Origin: Marinobacter salarius
GTDB lineage: Bacteria > Pseudomonadota > Gammaproteobacteria > Pseudomonadales > Oleiphilaceae
Length of the DNA stretch: 64,000 nt
Direction of reading: 5' to 3'
Assembly: GCA_000831005.1 (NCBI GenBank)
Contig: CP007152.1
Location: 558,001 to 622,000, forward strand
Shown here piece by piece: positions 1 through 10,603 of the stretch; the first letter of the stretch is position 1; every line of letters begins with the position of its first letter. The notes beneath the pieces are model-generated. The model saw only the letters and a list, made by a program, of their open reading frames with translations, ran no database searches and had not been told where the DNA came from. The translations under genes were made by a program, and so were the position numbers.

Positions 1-43
1 CATCGCTACGAGTCACGGAGTTTAGTTGGTTCGGCAGAATTCG

Positions 44-939
44 TCACCTGTCGTTGCGCCGTCCTGTGAGCCGTATCCACTCCTCGCGTTGTTCCGGCTC
101 GTCCATGATGAACCAGGGCTCGTAGGCTTCCATGACCTCCCGGGCCTGGTTGGACAGTATGCCGGACAACACAATATCACCGCCCGGTTTTACCTTTGCT
201 GCCAACCTGGGTGCCAGGCCAATCAGTGCTGGGCCAGTATGTTGGCCAGCATGATGTCCGCCATGGTATCGGGTTCATCCCCGGGCAGGAACAGGTCCAG
301 CCGTTCTTCTTCGACCTTGTTGCGGCGAGCATTTTCCCGGCTGGCTTCCAGTGCCTGGGGGTCTGTGTCGACTCCGATAACGTGGTCAGCGCCCAGTAAT
401 AGGGCTGCAAGACCCAGTATGCCGGAGCCGCAACCATAGTCGATCACTTGCCGTGAGGTCACGTCCTGACCATCAAGCCATTCCAGGCATAGAGCCGTGG
501 TGGGGTGGGTTCCGGTGCCAAAGGCCAGGCCGGGATCCAGCAGCAGGTTGGCGGCGTGGGGATCTGGAGCGTCGTGCCAGCTGGGCACGATCCATAGCCG
601 GTCACCGAAGCGCAGTGGCTTGAAGTCATCCATCCATTCGCGTTCCCAGTCCTTGTCTTCCACCAGGGTAACGTCGATGTCGGGTAATGATTGTTGTGTC
701 TGCTGGTGCCAGGCATCCTTAACGGCGGCGCAGAGCTCTTCAATATCGCGATCGGACCCGAACAGGCCGGTGACACTGGTCTGGTGCCAGAGCGGCGTTG
801 TACCCGGGTCGGGCTCGTACAGGGGCTGGTCTGCGGCATCTTCCATGGAGACGGCTTCTGCGCCCATCTCCATGAGCAGATCCTCAAGCTGGTCCGCGTT
901 ATCCGGATCAGCTGGGATCTGTAGTTGTATCCAGGGCAT
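44..939 (-). CDS. prmA: Ribosomal protein L11 methyltransferase (one frameshift)
   Basis: PrmA trimethylates ribosomal protein L11 using S-adenosylmethionine. The N-terminal substrate domain is followed by the methyltransferase fold with LAFGTGTHPTT and the SAM loop VIDYGCGSGILGLAA, then DIMLANILAQ. The frame breaks near 222-226, where 'cagcactgatt' reads as a stop; adding one C restores LIGLAPRLAAKVKPGGDIV and continues to a stop at 44, giving about 298 residues, the usual family length. It lies just downstream of accC on the same strand (38 bases apart), a common gammaproteobacterial order. The loss of one C from a CC pair looks like a sequencing error, not a real lesion. Confidence 0.93.
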
Positions 940-977
940 GTGGGTGTCCTGTTTGGTAGACGAATCGACTGATCGGG

Positions 978-2324
978 TCAGTCCCGAATCAGTTTTTCCA
1001 GATAATGGATGGTGAAGTCTACCTGTTTAAAGCCGCCATCGCGTACCAGTTTTCTGTGCAGTGCCTGGTTCGTCTTGATGCCCTCGACCACCAGTTCATC
1101 CAGCGCATTCTTCATGCGGCGGCGGGCAATTTCCCGATCGTCTCCCCAGGTGATCAGCTTGGCGACCATGGAGTCGTAGAATGGAGGTACGGTGTAGCCG
1201 CTGTACAGGTGAGAGTCTACCCGTACACCGTTACCGCCAGGCGCATGGAAGTGCTTGACCTTGCCCGGGCTGGGCACAAAGGTTTGCGGGTCTTCGGCGT
1301 TGATACGGCATTCCAGCGCATGGCCGGAAATCTTGATCTCGTCTTGGGTGTATTGCAGGGGCAGGCCACTGGCAATGCGCAGCTGCTCGCGAACGATATC
1401 GACACCGGTCACCATCTCTGACACCGGATGCTCCACCTGTACCCGCGTGTTCATCTCGATAAAGTAGAACGCGCCGTCCTGGTACAGGAACTCGAATGTA
1501 CCTGCACCCACGTAGCCAATCTCCTTGCAGGCGTCGACACAGGCTTTCAGGGTCTTCTCACGCGCTTCCGGATCGATATTCGGCGCCGGGGCTTCTTCGA
1601 TGACTTTCTGGTGCCTGCGTTGCATGGAGCAGTCACGGTCGCCAAGGTGGATGACGTTGCCGTGGGTGTCCGCCAGTACCTGCACTTCGACGTGGCGGGG
1701 GCGTTCCAGATATTTTTCGAGATAAACCGTAGCATCCCCGAAAGAGTTTTTGGCTTCCGACTGTGTGACCTGCACGCTCTTCAGCAGGGCCGCTTCGGAA
1801 TGCACCACCTGCATGCCGCGGCCACCACCGCCAGAGGCGGCTTTGATAATGACCGGATAGCCAATTCTACGGGCAACTTCCAGGGTGCGATTGTCGTCGT
1901 CCGTCAACGGGCCATCGGAGCCGGGCACGGTAGGGACGCCCGCTGCAATCATTGAGTTGATGGCGGAGACTTTGTTGCCCATCAGGCGAATGGTATCGGC
2001 TCTGGGGCCGATAAAGCGGAAGCCGCTTTTCTCAACCTGTTCAGCGAAATCCGCGTTTTCGGCGAGGAAGCCGTAACCGGGATGGATGCCGACGGAATCT
2101 GTCACTTCAGCCGCACTGATAATAGTCGGGATGTTCAGGTAACTGTCCGCAGCACTGTTGGGGCCGATACAGACCGACTCGTCCGCCAGGCGAACATGCA
2201 TGAGGTCGCGGTCGATCTGGGAGTGGACAGCCACGGTTTTGATGCCCAGCTCCTTGCAGGCGCGCAGGATGCGCAGGGCAATTTCGCCGCGATTTGCGAT
2301 CAGGACTTTTTCTAACATAGCCAT
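978..2324 (-). CDS. accC: Acetyl-CoA carboxylase, biotin carboxylase subunit
   Basis: AccC carboxylates the biotin on AccB with ATP and bicarbonate, the first half-reaction of malonyl-CoA synthesis. The 448-residue product is full length: N-terminal [18 protein letters not shown]-grasp glycine loop [11 protein letters not shown], catalytic [14 protein letters not shown], and the C-terminal biotin carboxylase domain. It sits 16 bases after accB on the same strand, so accBC is one transcript, probably with aroQ in front. A start six bases further in (second Met) is possible. Confidence 0.97.
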   Translation of the reverse strand: MAMLEKVLIANRGEIALRILRACKELGIKTVAVHSQIDRDLMHVRLADESVCIGPNSAADSYLNIPTIISAAEVTDSVGIHPGYGFLAENADFAEQVEKSGFRFIGPRADTIRLMGNKVSAINSMIAAGVPTVPGSDGPLTDDDNRTLEVARRIGYPVIIKAASGGGGRGMQVVHSEAALLKSVQVTQSEAKNSFGDATVYLEKYLERPRHVEVQVLADTHGNVIHLGDRDCSMQRRHQKVIEEAPAPNIDPEAREKTLKACVDACKEIGYVGAGTFEFLYQDGAFYFIEMNTRVQVEHPVSEMVTGVDIVREQLRIASGLPLQYTQDEIKISGHALECRINAEDPQTFVPSPGKVKHFHAPGGNGVRVDSHLYSGYTVPPFYDSMVAKLITWGDDREIARRRMKNALDELVVEGIKTNQALHRKLVRDGGFKQVDFTIHYLEKLIRD

Positions 2325-2340
2325 GAGAGTATCACCGGGT

Positions 2341-2799
2341 TCAGGAAATGATGATCATCGGCTGGTCGAACTCGACCGGCTGACCGTTCTCCACCAGGAT
2401 CTCGGCGATGGTGCCGCTCTTGTCTGCCTCGATCTGGTTCATCATCTTCATGGCTTCGACGATGCACACCACGTCGCCGGCTTTCACTGATTGCCCGACT
2501 TCCACAAACGCTTTCGCGGTGGGTGAGGGCGAGCGGTAGAAGGTGCCGACCATTGGCGACTTCACCGCATGGCCGGAAGGCTCTGCCGGCTTTGCGGGCT
2601 CGTCGGCGGCTGGCGCGGACGGCTGCGGTGAGGCGGGCTGGGGTGCTGGTGACGGATACTGTGCCATATACTGTGGCGCAGCCAGTTGTTCACGACGCCG
2701 GGAGATGCGAACAGAATCATCACCCTCGTGAATCTCCAGCTCCTCGACGTCGGATTCCTCCAGCAGTTCGATAAGTTTCTTGATCTTGCGAATGTCCAT
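2341..2799 (-). CDS. accB: Biotin carboxyl carrier protein of acetyl-CoA carboxylase
   Basis: AccB carries biotin between biotin carboxylase and carboxyltransferase. The 152-residue product has an N-terminal helical part, a Pro/Ala-rich linker (about residues 45-75), and a C-terminal biotinyl domain with the [11 protein letters not shown] motif; Lys118 is the expected biotinylated residue. Length and layout match the family. It precedes accC. Confidence 0.97.
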   Translation of the reverse strand: MDIRKIKKLIELLEESDVEELEIHEGDDSVRISRRREQLAAPQYMAQYPSPAPQPASPQPSAPAADEPAKPAEPSGHAVKSPMVGTFYRSPSPTAKAFVEVGQSVKAGDVVCIVEAMKMMNQIEADKSGTIAEILVENGQPVEFDQPMIIIS

Positions 2800-2827
2800 A
2801 GTCAGTCCGATCCCGTTTTAATCAGTT

Positions 2828-3268
2828 CTATCGATGAATTCGTTGCAGGGCGGCTTCGAGTGCAAGGTCGTACCCCAGGCTGCCCAGCCCGCAGATAACG
2901 CCATCGGCGATATCAGAAAAGTATGAGTGATGACGGAATGCTTCCCGCGCATGCACGTTGGAAAGATGGACCTCAATAAACGGTATGCCCGAGGCCAACA
3001 TGGCGTCCCGCAGTGCAACACTGGTGTGGGTGAACGCCGCCGGGTTGAAGATGATGAAATCAACCCCTTCTGATCTGGCTTCATGTATCCGCTCAATCAG
3101 TTCATATTCCGCGTTTGACTGTAAATGTAGCAGGTGATGGCCATCTTCGGCGGCTTTCCGGTGCAAACGGTCGTCAATGTCCGCCAACGACTCGTGGCCG
3201 TACACCTCCGGCTCGCGGGTTCCCAGCATGTTCAGGTTGGGGCCATGAAGTACGAGTATGGTCGACAT
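2828..3268 (-). CDS. aroQ: Type II 3-dehydroquinate dehydratase
   Basis: AroQ removes water from 3-dehydroquinate in the shikimate pathway. The 146-residue product carries the type II signatures [18 protein letters not shown] near the N terminus, the Asn-rich central part [25 protein letters not shown], and [17 protein letters not shown]. It is the first gene of the aroQ-accB-accC unit (28 bases to accB), a linkage widespread in gammaproteobacteria. Confidence 0.96.
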   Translation of the reverse strand: MSTILVLHGPNLNMLGTREPEVYGHESLADIDDRLHRKAAEDGHHLLHLQSNAEYELIERIHEARSEGVDFIIFNPAAFTHTSVALRDAMLASGIPFIEVHLSNVHAREAFRHHSYFSDIADGVICGLGSLGYDLALEAALQRIHR

Positions 3269-3378
3269 GATTTTGTCTGCCTTGCTGACTTTTTTACAGG
3301 ATCGCCGAATTTAGCGACATTTTCCCACAATGGTGCGTTCTTGAAGTCTTCAGATCAACACTTTTTGACAATCGGGTG

Positions 3379-3420
3379 TGTGTCGAAAAGTATCTTATCT
3401 CTGTGTCGAAAAGAATCTTA
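3379..3420. repeat. Pair of 19-base direct repeats, 23-base period
   Basis: Units at 3379-3397 and 3402-3420 read tgtgtcgaaaagNatctta and differ at one position. The period of 23 bases (about two helical turns) and the position upstream of aroQ-accBC fit a regulator-binding pair, but no known factor is recognised. Confidence 0.55.
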
Positions 3421-3505
3421 CCCACGCACAAGCAATCTTTGTCGTTTGCACGGTCATTGTCGTGAAGGGGGATCAGGAGTTCTATAAGACGTTGGTTTCA
3501 TAGAA

Positions 3506-3530
3506 CGGCCCCGAGAGCGGGGCGGGGCCG
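3506..3530 (-). terminator. GC hairpin after the GGDEF response-regulator gene
   Basis: CGGCCCCG at 3506-3513 pairs with CGGGGCCG at 3523-3530. On the minus strand the stem is followed by TTCTAT, a weak T-rich tail, 34 bases after the stop of the minus-strand gene ending at 3564. Confidence 0.45.
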
Positions 3531-3563
3531 TTGCTGGGGAGAGCCCGCCAGTGGCGTTTGGGC

Positions 3564-5175
3564 TCAGTCGCCGGCGGCGGTCACGCAGTTTCGGCCCTCG
3601 GCCTTGGACCGGTAAAGAGCCTTGTCCGCCCGTTCGCAGAGAGCCTGGGAGGTATCACCCTTCCAGGCGGCAACGCCGCAACTGAAAGTGACATTAAACT
3701 CCCGGTCGCCAGCCGGTTGCAGCAGCTCCGAGAAACGCTCGCGGATTTCGTTCAGCACATTGCGGGCATCGCTCTCGCGGGTGTCCGGCAGAATAATGGC
3801 AAATTCCTCGCCACCGTATCGGCCAATGTGGTCGGTCTTGCGCAAGCGCTGTTTCAGGAACATGGACAAACTTCGCAGCACGCGGTCGCCAATGGGATGG
3901 CCAAACGTGTCATTCACCTTCTTGAAGTAGTCGATGTCGATCATTGCAAAGCACAGTTGCTGGTCTTTCTGCCGCGCCCGCACGATCTCCTGATCGAGCA
4001 GGTGCAGGGTATGAGTGTGATTGAATAGGCCGGTGAGGCTGTCGCGGATCATCAGCGCCAGCAGTGACCGGGCGCGGCGGCCCCGATTGTGTATGGTGGA
4101 GATCAGGTGTTTCGGGTCAATCGGCTTGGTCAGGAAGTCATCGCCCCCCAGGCTCATGGCATGCAGCTGTTTGGAAACGTCTTCTTCGGCGGATAGTAGA
4201 TGATTGGCACGCTATGAAAACGGTCCTGCTGGCGGATTACCCGCGCGATTTCCATGCCGGTGCAGCCGGGCATGTACATGTCCAGAATGATGATCTCCGG
4301 CGAGAACGACTCCAATGCATGAATGATTTCCATCGGATCGGTGATGATGTGGGCATTCATGCCCGCTTTTTTCAGAACCGTTTCCATGAACTTGGCCTGA
4401 GCGCGGGAGTCATCCAGCACCAGCACTTTGTAGGGCTCAACGGTATTGCCGTGGGTGTAGGTCTCGATCTTCTCGATCAGCTGGCCGGGATCAACCGCCG
4501 GGTAGAAGAATTCCTCGCCACCGCAGCGGGACGCCGCAGGCGGGTTTGGATGGTGCCATCTTCGTCGCTCATGAAGATGATGGGGATGGGTGTGTCGTGT
4601 CGCTCCTGAAGCCGCTCGATGGTGGCAATTCCGCTCAGCGGCTCGCCGCCGTAGTTAACGTCCATCAGGATGGTTTCGGGTTTGTGAAGTGCGCAGGCTT
4701 CGATCAGCTTGTCGGCGGTGTTGAACGCTGACGCACGGAAGCCGAAGAACTCAAGCTGGCGGATCAGGCGGCTGGCCATCTCTTCACTGGCCAGAGCAAT
4801 ATAGACGGGCGTGCGTCGATACTGTTGGGGAGCCTCGCTGGCTTCCTGGTCGGTCCGTCTCAACGTGCATTGGGACAGCTGCTCTATGGCGTCCTGGAGC
4901 TTGCGATCCAGGCTTTCGGGAAGCGCGGTGCCTTCCGGCCACTCACCGATCAGGTCAAAAACCTGGCGCCCGGAATCGGCATGGCTTTCCATGTCGAAGC
5001 GCTTTGCGTAGCGAACCAGCTTGTCGGCTGCCCTGGCAAAATCGCCCCTGAAGGCGGCAGACTGGCCGGTGTCTTCGTGGATCTTTTGCCATGTATCCAG
5101 GACGACGCGCGCCTGGGTGGTGACACGGCGAGCGAAGTGCTGCCTGAGTTTGTCTTTCTGGCTATCGTCGTTCAT
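3564..5175 (-). CDS. Dual-receiver response regulator with GGDEF domain (two frameshifts)
   Basis: Probable diguanylate cyclase activated by phosphorelay. Repaired length is about 537 residues. Order: an Hpt-like helical N terminus (phospho-His not evident: RAADKLVRYAKRFDM), a first receiver (ILMDVNYGGEPLSG), a second receiver (IIILDMYMPGCTGME), and a GGDEF domain with the active motif RYGGEEFAII and an inhibitory RxxD site (RKTD) five residues before it, so it should make c-di-GMP and feel product inhibition. Frameshifts lie near 4532 (one G lost; repaired RLRASRCGGEEFFYPA) and near 4186 (one C lost; repaired IIYLSAEEDVSKQL). The start MNDDSQKDK at 5175 is preferred over an upstream Met because similarity begins there. 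It is divergent from the LapD-like gene at 5375. Confidence 0.88.
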
Positions 5176-5374
5176 TGTGCTCCGGCCTGTGTTTTTCTCG
5201 TTCTGAGCCGCCCGTTTCCGGTACAAGCGGATATTTTCAACATTAGTCTTTTTGCAGAGTCTATAGTGTTTAATGTTGTCGGCGTAGGTGACGCTGTGTA
5301 AATGTTTGTCAACTCTGCGGGGCAGGTCACACCAGATAGCGACAATCGTTGTTTCAGACTAGGGGCTGCCAGTG

Positions 5375-7362
5375 ATGGCACGGACGCAAAACGACCGACA
5401 GATCTCTCGCCAGCAAGGTGTTATTACCTTGCGCAGTCTGCTGTTGCTGTTTACCGGTGGCATGTTGCTGCTTGTGCTGGTGGCGGCGGCCAGCGTCAGT
5501 TTTGACCGGTTCCGGGACTACATGTCGGGTCAGCTCCAGGGCCATGCCCGGGATGGTGCCACGGCCATTGGCCTGTCCCTGTCCAATGCCATTGACGGTC
5601 GCGATCCAGTGGCCTCGTCTTCATTGATCGATGCGGTTTTCGACAGTGGTCGTTATCTCTCGGTGGTCTACGTCAATAATCAGGGTGAGGAGGTGGCCGG
5701 GCGGGAAACCTCCCTGCGTGAGGTGGATGTGCCGGGCTGGTTTGTGGCGCTGGCGGATCTGCCACTGCCGGTGGGTGAAGCGGAAGTGGTGCGCGGCTGG
5801 AGTCGACTGGGTAAGGTGCGGGTCGTAAGCCACCCTGGCCGGGCCTACGAAGACCTGTGGGTGGTGACGGTTAGAATCGTGGCCGGCTCTGCCTGATTGG
5901 TGGCCTTGGGTTGATCGGCCTGTTTTGGATGATGACACGCCTGATGCGTCCGCTCAGGGCTGTTGAGAAACAGGCCAGGGCCTTGGGTAAACGGGACTTC
6001 AGGCGTCGGGTCGACATTACCTCCACGCGGGAGTTGAACCAGGTCACCCACGCTATGAACCAGATGGCGGATGACCTCGGGCGACTTTTTGAAGGGCAGG
6101 CCAAACTGATCCAGCACCTGCGCAAGGTGAACAACGAAGACAGCCTGACCGGTCTTGCGAGCCGGCAGGCGTTCGAGCAACGCTTGAAGGTTGAAGTGGA
6201 ATCGGAAGAGCGGTCCGCCCCCGGGGTGCTGTTCCTGATCCAGTTGGAAGAGTTCGCCCAGTATAACCAGAGTTATGGCCGCGACGAGGCCGACCGCTTG
6301 CTGGTTCGCATTGCGGGGGCGCTGAATACGTTTGTCCATGCGCACAGCGATTCGTTCGCCGGCCGCATGACGGGTGCCGGGTTTGCTGTCTTCCTGCCTG
6401 GTGTTTCACGTGCCGATGGGGTGATCTGGTGTCGCCAACTGGTCGAAGAGCTGGATGGCATCTATTCCGACCTCTCCGCTCCCATGGATGTGTCTGTTCA
6501 TGCAGGCATTGCCCAGGCTGCTGAAACCCGCAAAGCGGGCGAGCTTATGTCAGCGGCCGACGAAGCGCTTCGGCAGGCACAGATGGAGGAGGGATCTGCC
6601 TGTCATGCCGCTGATCGCGACCGGCCTGAGCACCATGACAGTGAAAAGTGGCGGATCATGATTGGCGAAGCGATCACCCAGGGACAGATGTCGCTGTGGA
6701 TGCAGCCCATGATCAGCAATGGCGATAACGGGGTGCTGTTCCATCAGGTCTTTTCCCGGATGAGAACGGAGGAAGGCTGGATCAAGGCTGGTATTTTCGT
6801 GCCCATGGCGGAACGCTTTGGCATGATCCCCGACATTGATCGCTGGGTCCTTGAGCGTTCCCTGGCGCTTCTGCATACGGAACCAGACACTCGCCTGGCG
6901 TTAAGCCTGGGCATGGTTTCGGTGGCCAGTGAGGCATTCCGCAAAGAACTTCTGGAGCAGCTGTCCGCTGCCGGCAAGGAGCGCCGGCGATTGCAGATTG
7001 GTATTTCCGAGCAGGCTGTTCACCACCACCGGACGGCGGTAGGACTCCTGGTGCGTGGGTTGAACCGGCTCAAGGTGCCGGTGATTGTCGACCGCTTCGG
7101 TGTAGGCGGGGTGCCCTTCAGCTACCTGAGGAATCTGAGGTTCCAGGCACTGCGTATTGATAACAGCTTCGTTCATGATATCGACAGCCATGAGGACAAC
7201 CGCTTCTACCTCGAATCCGTGACGACCATCGCCCACAGCCGCGGCGTGCGGGTCTACGTCACGGGTGTTGAAACCGCCGGTGAATATGCGGCACTGCAGG
7301 GTGTCGGTATCGATGGCGCAATGGGTTACCATCTGGGTCGGCCGTTTGAGGCGGGACATTAG
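5375..7362 (+). CDS. LapD-like c-di-GMP receptor with degenerate GGDEF and EAL domains (one frameshift)
   Basis: About 662 residues after repair. An N-terminal membrane helix (LLLLFTGGMLLLVLVAAA), a periplasmic LapD/MoxY-type domain, a second helix (LIGGLGLIGLFWMM), HAMP (residues about 185-235), a GGDEF domain whose signature is changed to GAGFA, and an EAL-like domain in which EAL is replaced (LFHQVFSRM) and YQPI reads MQPM. Both catalytic motifs are lost, so this is a c-di-GMP sensor and not an enzyme. In LapD systems such receptors control a periplasmic protease and adhesin release; no lapG or lapA is in the window. The frame breaks near 5891, where one missing C (ctc-ctg) turns SCLIGG into a stop. 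ATG 5375 is preferred over GTG 5372. Confidence 0.87.
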
Positions 7363-7490
7363 CGAGTGATTGAGCCCCAGGGCCGAAAAACGCCGCAAAT
7401 TGCATAAACGTTGCCGTTGCTTCATGGTATTCGCAGTGCGCGAACGGATAGCGTCCGGGATAAAACGACAAACAGGGGAACTGAAAACCG

Positions 7491-8539
7491 ATGCCAGGAA
7501 AAATCAGACAGTATTTCAGTGATCGCAAAGACGACGTTCAGGACTACACCGGCGGAGGGGTTGTCGGCAAATTTATACTGGCCGTTGTGGTTGTGTACCT
7601 GCTTGTTGCCCTGGTGCTAGGCATGATCTGGAGCAGCGAGCCAGACGTTTTCTCGGTACGCGAACACACACGTGCCGTGGCCAATGAGATGCAGCGTGAA
7701 CCGGTGGCCGGGTTCGCAACAACGGCAACCATGATCCGGGTGGCGGAGACTCTTCTCGATAAGCCTGGCGGTTACGTTTCGAACGACATCTTCCCCCCAG
7801 GGCTTTGGCTCGACAACATGCCTAACTGGGAGTACGGGGTGCTCGTTCAGCTTCGCGACCTGTCCCGTGCCATGCGCAAGGACATCAGCCGTTCCCAGAG
7901 TCAGTCCGCTGAGGACCCTGACCTGACGATTGCTGAGCCCCAGTTCCACTTCGACAGCGGTAGCTGGGCCATTCCCTCCACCGAGGCGGAGTATCGTCGT
8001 GGCATCCAGGCCCTGTATAGCTACCTGGATCGCTTATCACGCCCCGATCAACCCAACGCCCAGTTTTTCGCCAGGGCTGACAACCTGGCCAACTGGCTGG
8101 CGGACCTGGAAACCCGCCTGGGCAGTCTATCCCGAACGCTTGGTGAGAGTGTTGGCAAAGCGTCAGTGTCCGACGCCGTGTCTAACGTCAATCCCGGCGA
8201 CCCGCTTTCGGAAGATGTCATGGGCGAGGAGGTCAAGACCTCCTGGACGAAGATAGACGACGTGTTCTATGAGGCGCGCGGCAGTGCCTGGCTCTGTTGC
8301 ATATCTTCCGCGCCATTGAAGTGGACTTCCGCAAGGTGCTTAACGACAAGAACGCCCTGGCCAGCGCCAAACAGATCATTATCGAACTGGAAGGTGCGCA
8401 GGGTGAAATGTGGAGCCCCGTGATTCTGAACGGCAGCGGCTTCGGTGTGCTGGCCAATCACTCATTGACCATGGCGGCGTACCTGTCCCGCGCCAGCGCT
8501 GCGATCAGCGACATGCGTGACCTGCTGACCCGAGGCTGA
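7491..8539 (+). CDS. DUF2333 family membrane-anchored protein (one frameshift)
   Basis: Function unknown. Repaired length is about 349 residues. One N-terminal membrane helix (FILAVVVVYLLVALVLGMIW, residues about 26-45) is followed by a long soluble, mostly helical domain including EPQFHFDSGSWAIPSTEAEY and the C-terminal KQIIIELEGAQGEMWSP. The frame slips near 8303, where TGGCT should be TGGGCT (repaired GSAWALLHIFRAIEVDF). It follows the LapD-like gene by 128 bases; an excellent bidirectional terminator follows at 8562-8594. Confidence 0.85.
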
Positions 8540-8561
8540 TGCCGGTACAGCATCGCCGCAT

Positions 8562-8594
8562 AAAAAAACCGGGCCACGCAGCCCGGTTTTTTTG
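8562..8594. terminator. Bidirectional rho-independent terminator
   Basis: ccgggc and gcccgg stem around a 6-base loop, flanked by A7 on the left and T7 on the right. It lies between the convergent DUF2333 gene and ppa and can serve both. Confidence 0.92.
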
Positions 8595-8617
8595 TCATCG
8601 ACTGAAAGCGTCGCCGA

Positions 8618-9145
8618 TCAGCCTTTGTAGGCCTTCACGGACGCTTCGATGGCCTTCTTGGCTTCGGCGGCGTTGGCCCAGCCCTGAACCTTGACCCACT
8701 TGCCCGGCTCCAGCGTCTTGTAGTTCTCGAAGAAGTGCTGGATCTGGTCGCGGAGCAGTTGCGGAAGATCTTCCACATCTTTCACGTCGGTGTAGCTCTT
8801 GGTGAGCTTGTCGTGGGGTACGGCAACCAGTTTGGCGTCGCCACCGGCTTCGTCTTCCATGTTCAGCACGCCAACCGGGCGGCAGCGAATCACGGAACCG
8901 GCCTGAACCGGATACGGGGTCACCACCAGCACGTCAATCGGGTCACCGTCGTCAGCCAGGGTGTGGGGAATGAAGCCGTAGTTGGCCGGGTAGAACATTG
9001 GCGTAGCCATGAAGCGGTCTACCAGCAGGGCGCCCATGTCCTTATCCAGCTCATACTTCACCGGGGAGCTGTTGGACGGGATTTCGATGGCCACGTAGAT
9101 GTCTTCCGGCGGGTTCTTGCCAGCAGGGATATGGTCGAAGTTCAT
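8618..9145 (-). CDS. ppa: Inorganic pyrophosphatase
   Basis: Family I soluble pyrophosphatase, hydrolysing PPi to drive biosynthesis. The 175-residue product has the metal-binding signature [10 protein letters not shown], the substrate region [16 protein letters not shown], and the C-terminal [17 protein letters not shown]. Full length and intact. It ends toward the shared terminator at 8562. Confidence 0.97.
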   Translation of the reverse strand: MNFDHIPAGKNPPEDIYVAIEIPSNSSPVKYELDKDMGALLVDRFMATPMFYPANYGFIPHTLADDGDPIDVLVVTPYPVQAGSVIRCRPVGVLNMEDEAGGDAKLVAVPHDKLTKSYTDVKDVEDLPQLLRDQIQHFFENYKTLEPGKWVKVQGWANAAEAKKAIEASVKAYKG

Positions 9146-9247
9146 GGTCGATCCTTTCTGAAGTGCGTTTAACTGCGTTTAAAAAGTGGGCGCAATTATA
9201 CGGGACAATGGTGTGGATCGAAACTAAACGTTGGTATCGCCTTACCG

Positions 9248-10387
9248 CTACAACCGCATCTGCTTGGCGATCAGTTCCTTCATGATCTCATCGGTACCGC
9301 CGCCAATCGACAGGATCTTGCCATCCCGGTAAAGCCGCTCTACGACGGATTCACGCATGTACCCCATGCCGCCGTGAATCTGAACGGCCTCGCGGGTGAC
9401 TTTCTCGCACACCTCCACCGCAAAGTTCTTCGCCATGGCAACCTGCTTAATCGGGTTCTTGCCCGCCTGCATCAGCGCGGCACAGCGATAGGTATACTCC
9501 CGCGCCACGTCCACTTGGGTGGCCATGTCGACCAGCTTGTGACGGGTGACCTGGAATTTGTTCACCGGCCGGCCAAACGCCTCCCGTTGGCCGGCCCAGG
9601 CTATCGAGGCTTCAAGGGCGATTTCGGCCGTCATGTAGGCCATGATGGATAAACTGAGGCGTTCAAACAGAAAATTGCTCATGATCGCGATAAAGCCCGC
9701 ATTCTCGGCACCGATCAGGCGGTTGGCAGGCACCCGGCAGTCCTCGAAAAACAGCTCCGCCGTATCGCTGGCCCACCAGCCCATTTTCTTGAGCTTCTTG
9801 CCGGTGGAAAAGCCGGGCATATCGCGGTCAATCAACAACAGACTGATGCCACCATGGCCCTCGCCACCGGTGCGTACCGCAACGGTGTAATGATCGGCAC
9901 GCATGCCGCTGGTGATAAAGGTTTTGCTGCCGTTGACGATGTAGTCATCGCCGTCCCTGACGGCCCGGGTTTTGATATTGGCAACGTCGGACCCGCCGCC
10001 GGGCTCGGTAACTGCCAGCGCGGCAATCTTCTCGCCTCGCAGCACCGGGGGCACAATCGCTGCTTTTACGTCCTGCTGCGCCCACTTCGCCACCGGAGGC
10101 AGGCCGATATCCAGCGACCCCAGCCCAGCCACCAGGCCGCCGGAGGTGGATCGCATCAGCTCTTCGGAGACGGCGACTTTCATGAAAATATCGCCTTCAC
10201 CAATGCCGCCAAGACTTTCCGGAAAACCGACCCCAAGCAGCCCGGCCTCCCCAGCGGTCTTATAAAGCTCCCTGGGGAACTCGCCAGCTTCCTCCCAGTC
10301 GTCTATGTAGGGCAACACATGAGTGGCAACGAACTTGCGGGCACTCTGGCGAACCTGTTCGTGGGTATCGTTGAAATAATCAGACAC
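9248..10387 (-). CDS. Acyl-CoA dehydrogenase family protein
   Basis: FAD-dependent acyl-CoA dehydrogenase of about 379 residues. Seen: N-terminal helical domain (LLGVGFPESLGGIG), AVTEPGGGSDVANIKT, the FAD-binding middle domain, and C-terminal QIHGGMGYMRESVVERLYRD followed by GGGTDEIMKELIAKQ. Chain-length preference cannot be told. I choose the GTG at 10387 (MSDYFNDTHEQVR) because CAGGGAG lies 6-7 bases before it and similarity begins there; the ATG further upstream would run into the palindrome at 10440-10459, which looks like an operator. Confidence 0.9.
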   Translation of the reverse strand: MSDYFNDTHEQVRQSARKFVATHVLPYIDDWEEAGEFPRELYKTAGEAGLLGVGFPESLGGIGEGDIFMKVAVSEELMRSTSGGLVAGLGSLDIGLPPVAKWAQQDVKAAIVPPVLRGEKIAALAVTEPGGGSDVANIKTRAVRDGDDYIVNGSKTFITSGMRADHYTVAVRTGGEGHGGISLLLIDRDMPGFSTGKKLKKMGWWASDTAELFFEDCRVPANRLIGAENAGFIAIMSNFLFERLSLSIMAYMTAEIALEASIAWAGQREAFGRPVNKFQVTRHKLVDMATQVDVAREYTYRCAALMQAGKNPIKQVAMAKNFAVEVCEKVTREAVQIHGGMGYMRESVVERLYRDGKILSIGGGTDEIMKELIAKQMRL

Positions 10388-10439
10388 GGAAAGCTCCCTG
10401 TGATCAAAAATCATGGAAGCAGTCTCACTCAATTTCAGC

Positions 10440-10459
10440 AACCAAGCAAGCGCTTGGTT
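10440..10459. promoter_or_regulatory. Palindromic operator-like site before the acyl-CoA dehydrogenase
   Basis: AACCAAGC (10440-10447), AAGC, GCTTGGTT (10452-10459): perfect 8-base arms with a 4-base centre. It lies 53-72 bases before the GTG start. Such CAAGC...GCTTG palindromes are typical of TetR-family regulators of fatty-acid or branched-chain acyl-CoA oxidation; the cognate regulator is not in the window. Confidence 0.6.
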
Positions 10460-10485
10460 TGCAGAAGGCCCGAAAAGAGTCCAGG

Positions 10486-10591
10486 CCGTGGAGAGACAGG
10501 GACATCAGGGGACGTCAAAAACAAGGATGTTTTTGTCGAGCGTACACGGACGTATTAACAGCGTGCCCCTGATGTCCCTGTCTCTTCACGG
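10486..10591. repeat. Long intergenic inverted repeat (hairpin element)
   Basis: Arms of 26 bases (10486-10511 and 10566-10591) pair with one mismatch, the inner 19 bases (core gagacagggacatcagggg) perfectly. The 54-base interior holds a nested hairpin (caaaaac / gtttttg) and the string agcgtacacggacgt. It separates the acyl-CoA dehydrogenase from rpiA. The interior resembles that of the hairpin at 12968-13077, so both may belong to one dispersed family. Confidence 0.8.
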
Positions 10592-10603
10592 TCTCCTCCG
10601 TAG

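Larger units (their letters stand above)
3269..3563. other. Intergenic region upstream of aroQ
   Basis: No gene is seen. The stretch should hold the aroQ-accBC promoter on the minus strand. It also contains a pair of 19-base direct repeats (3379-3420), a 7-base inverted repeat (gttctat at 3479-3485, atagaac at 3500-3506) and a GC-rich hairpin (3506-3530) that probably ends the minus-strand gene at 3564. Confidence 0.5.
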
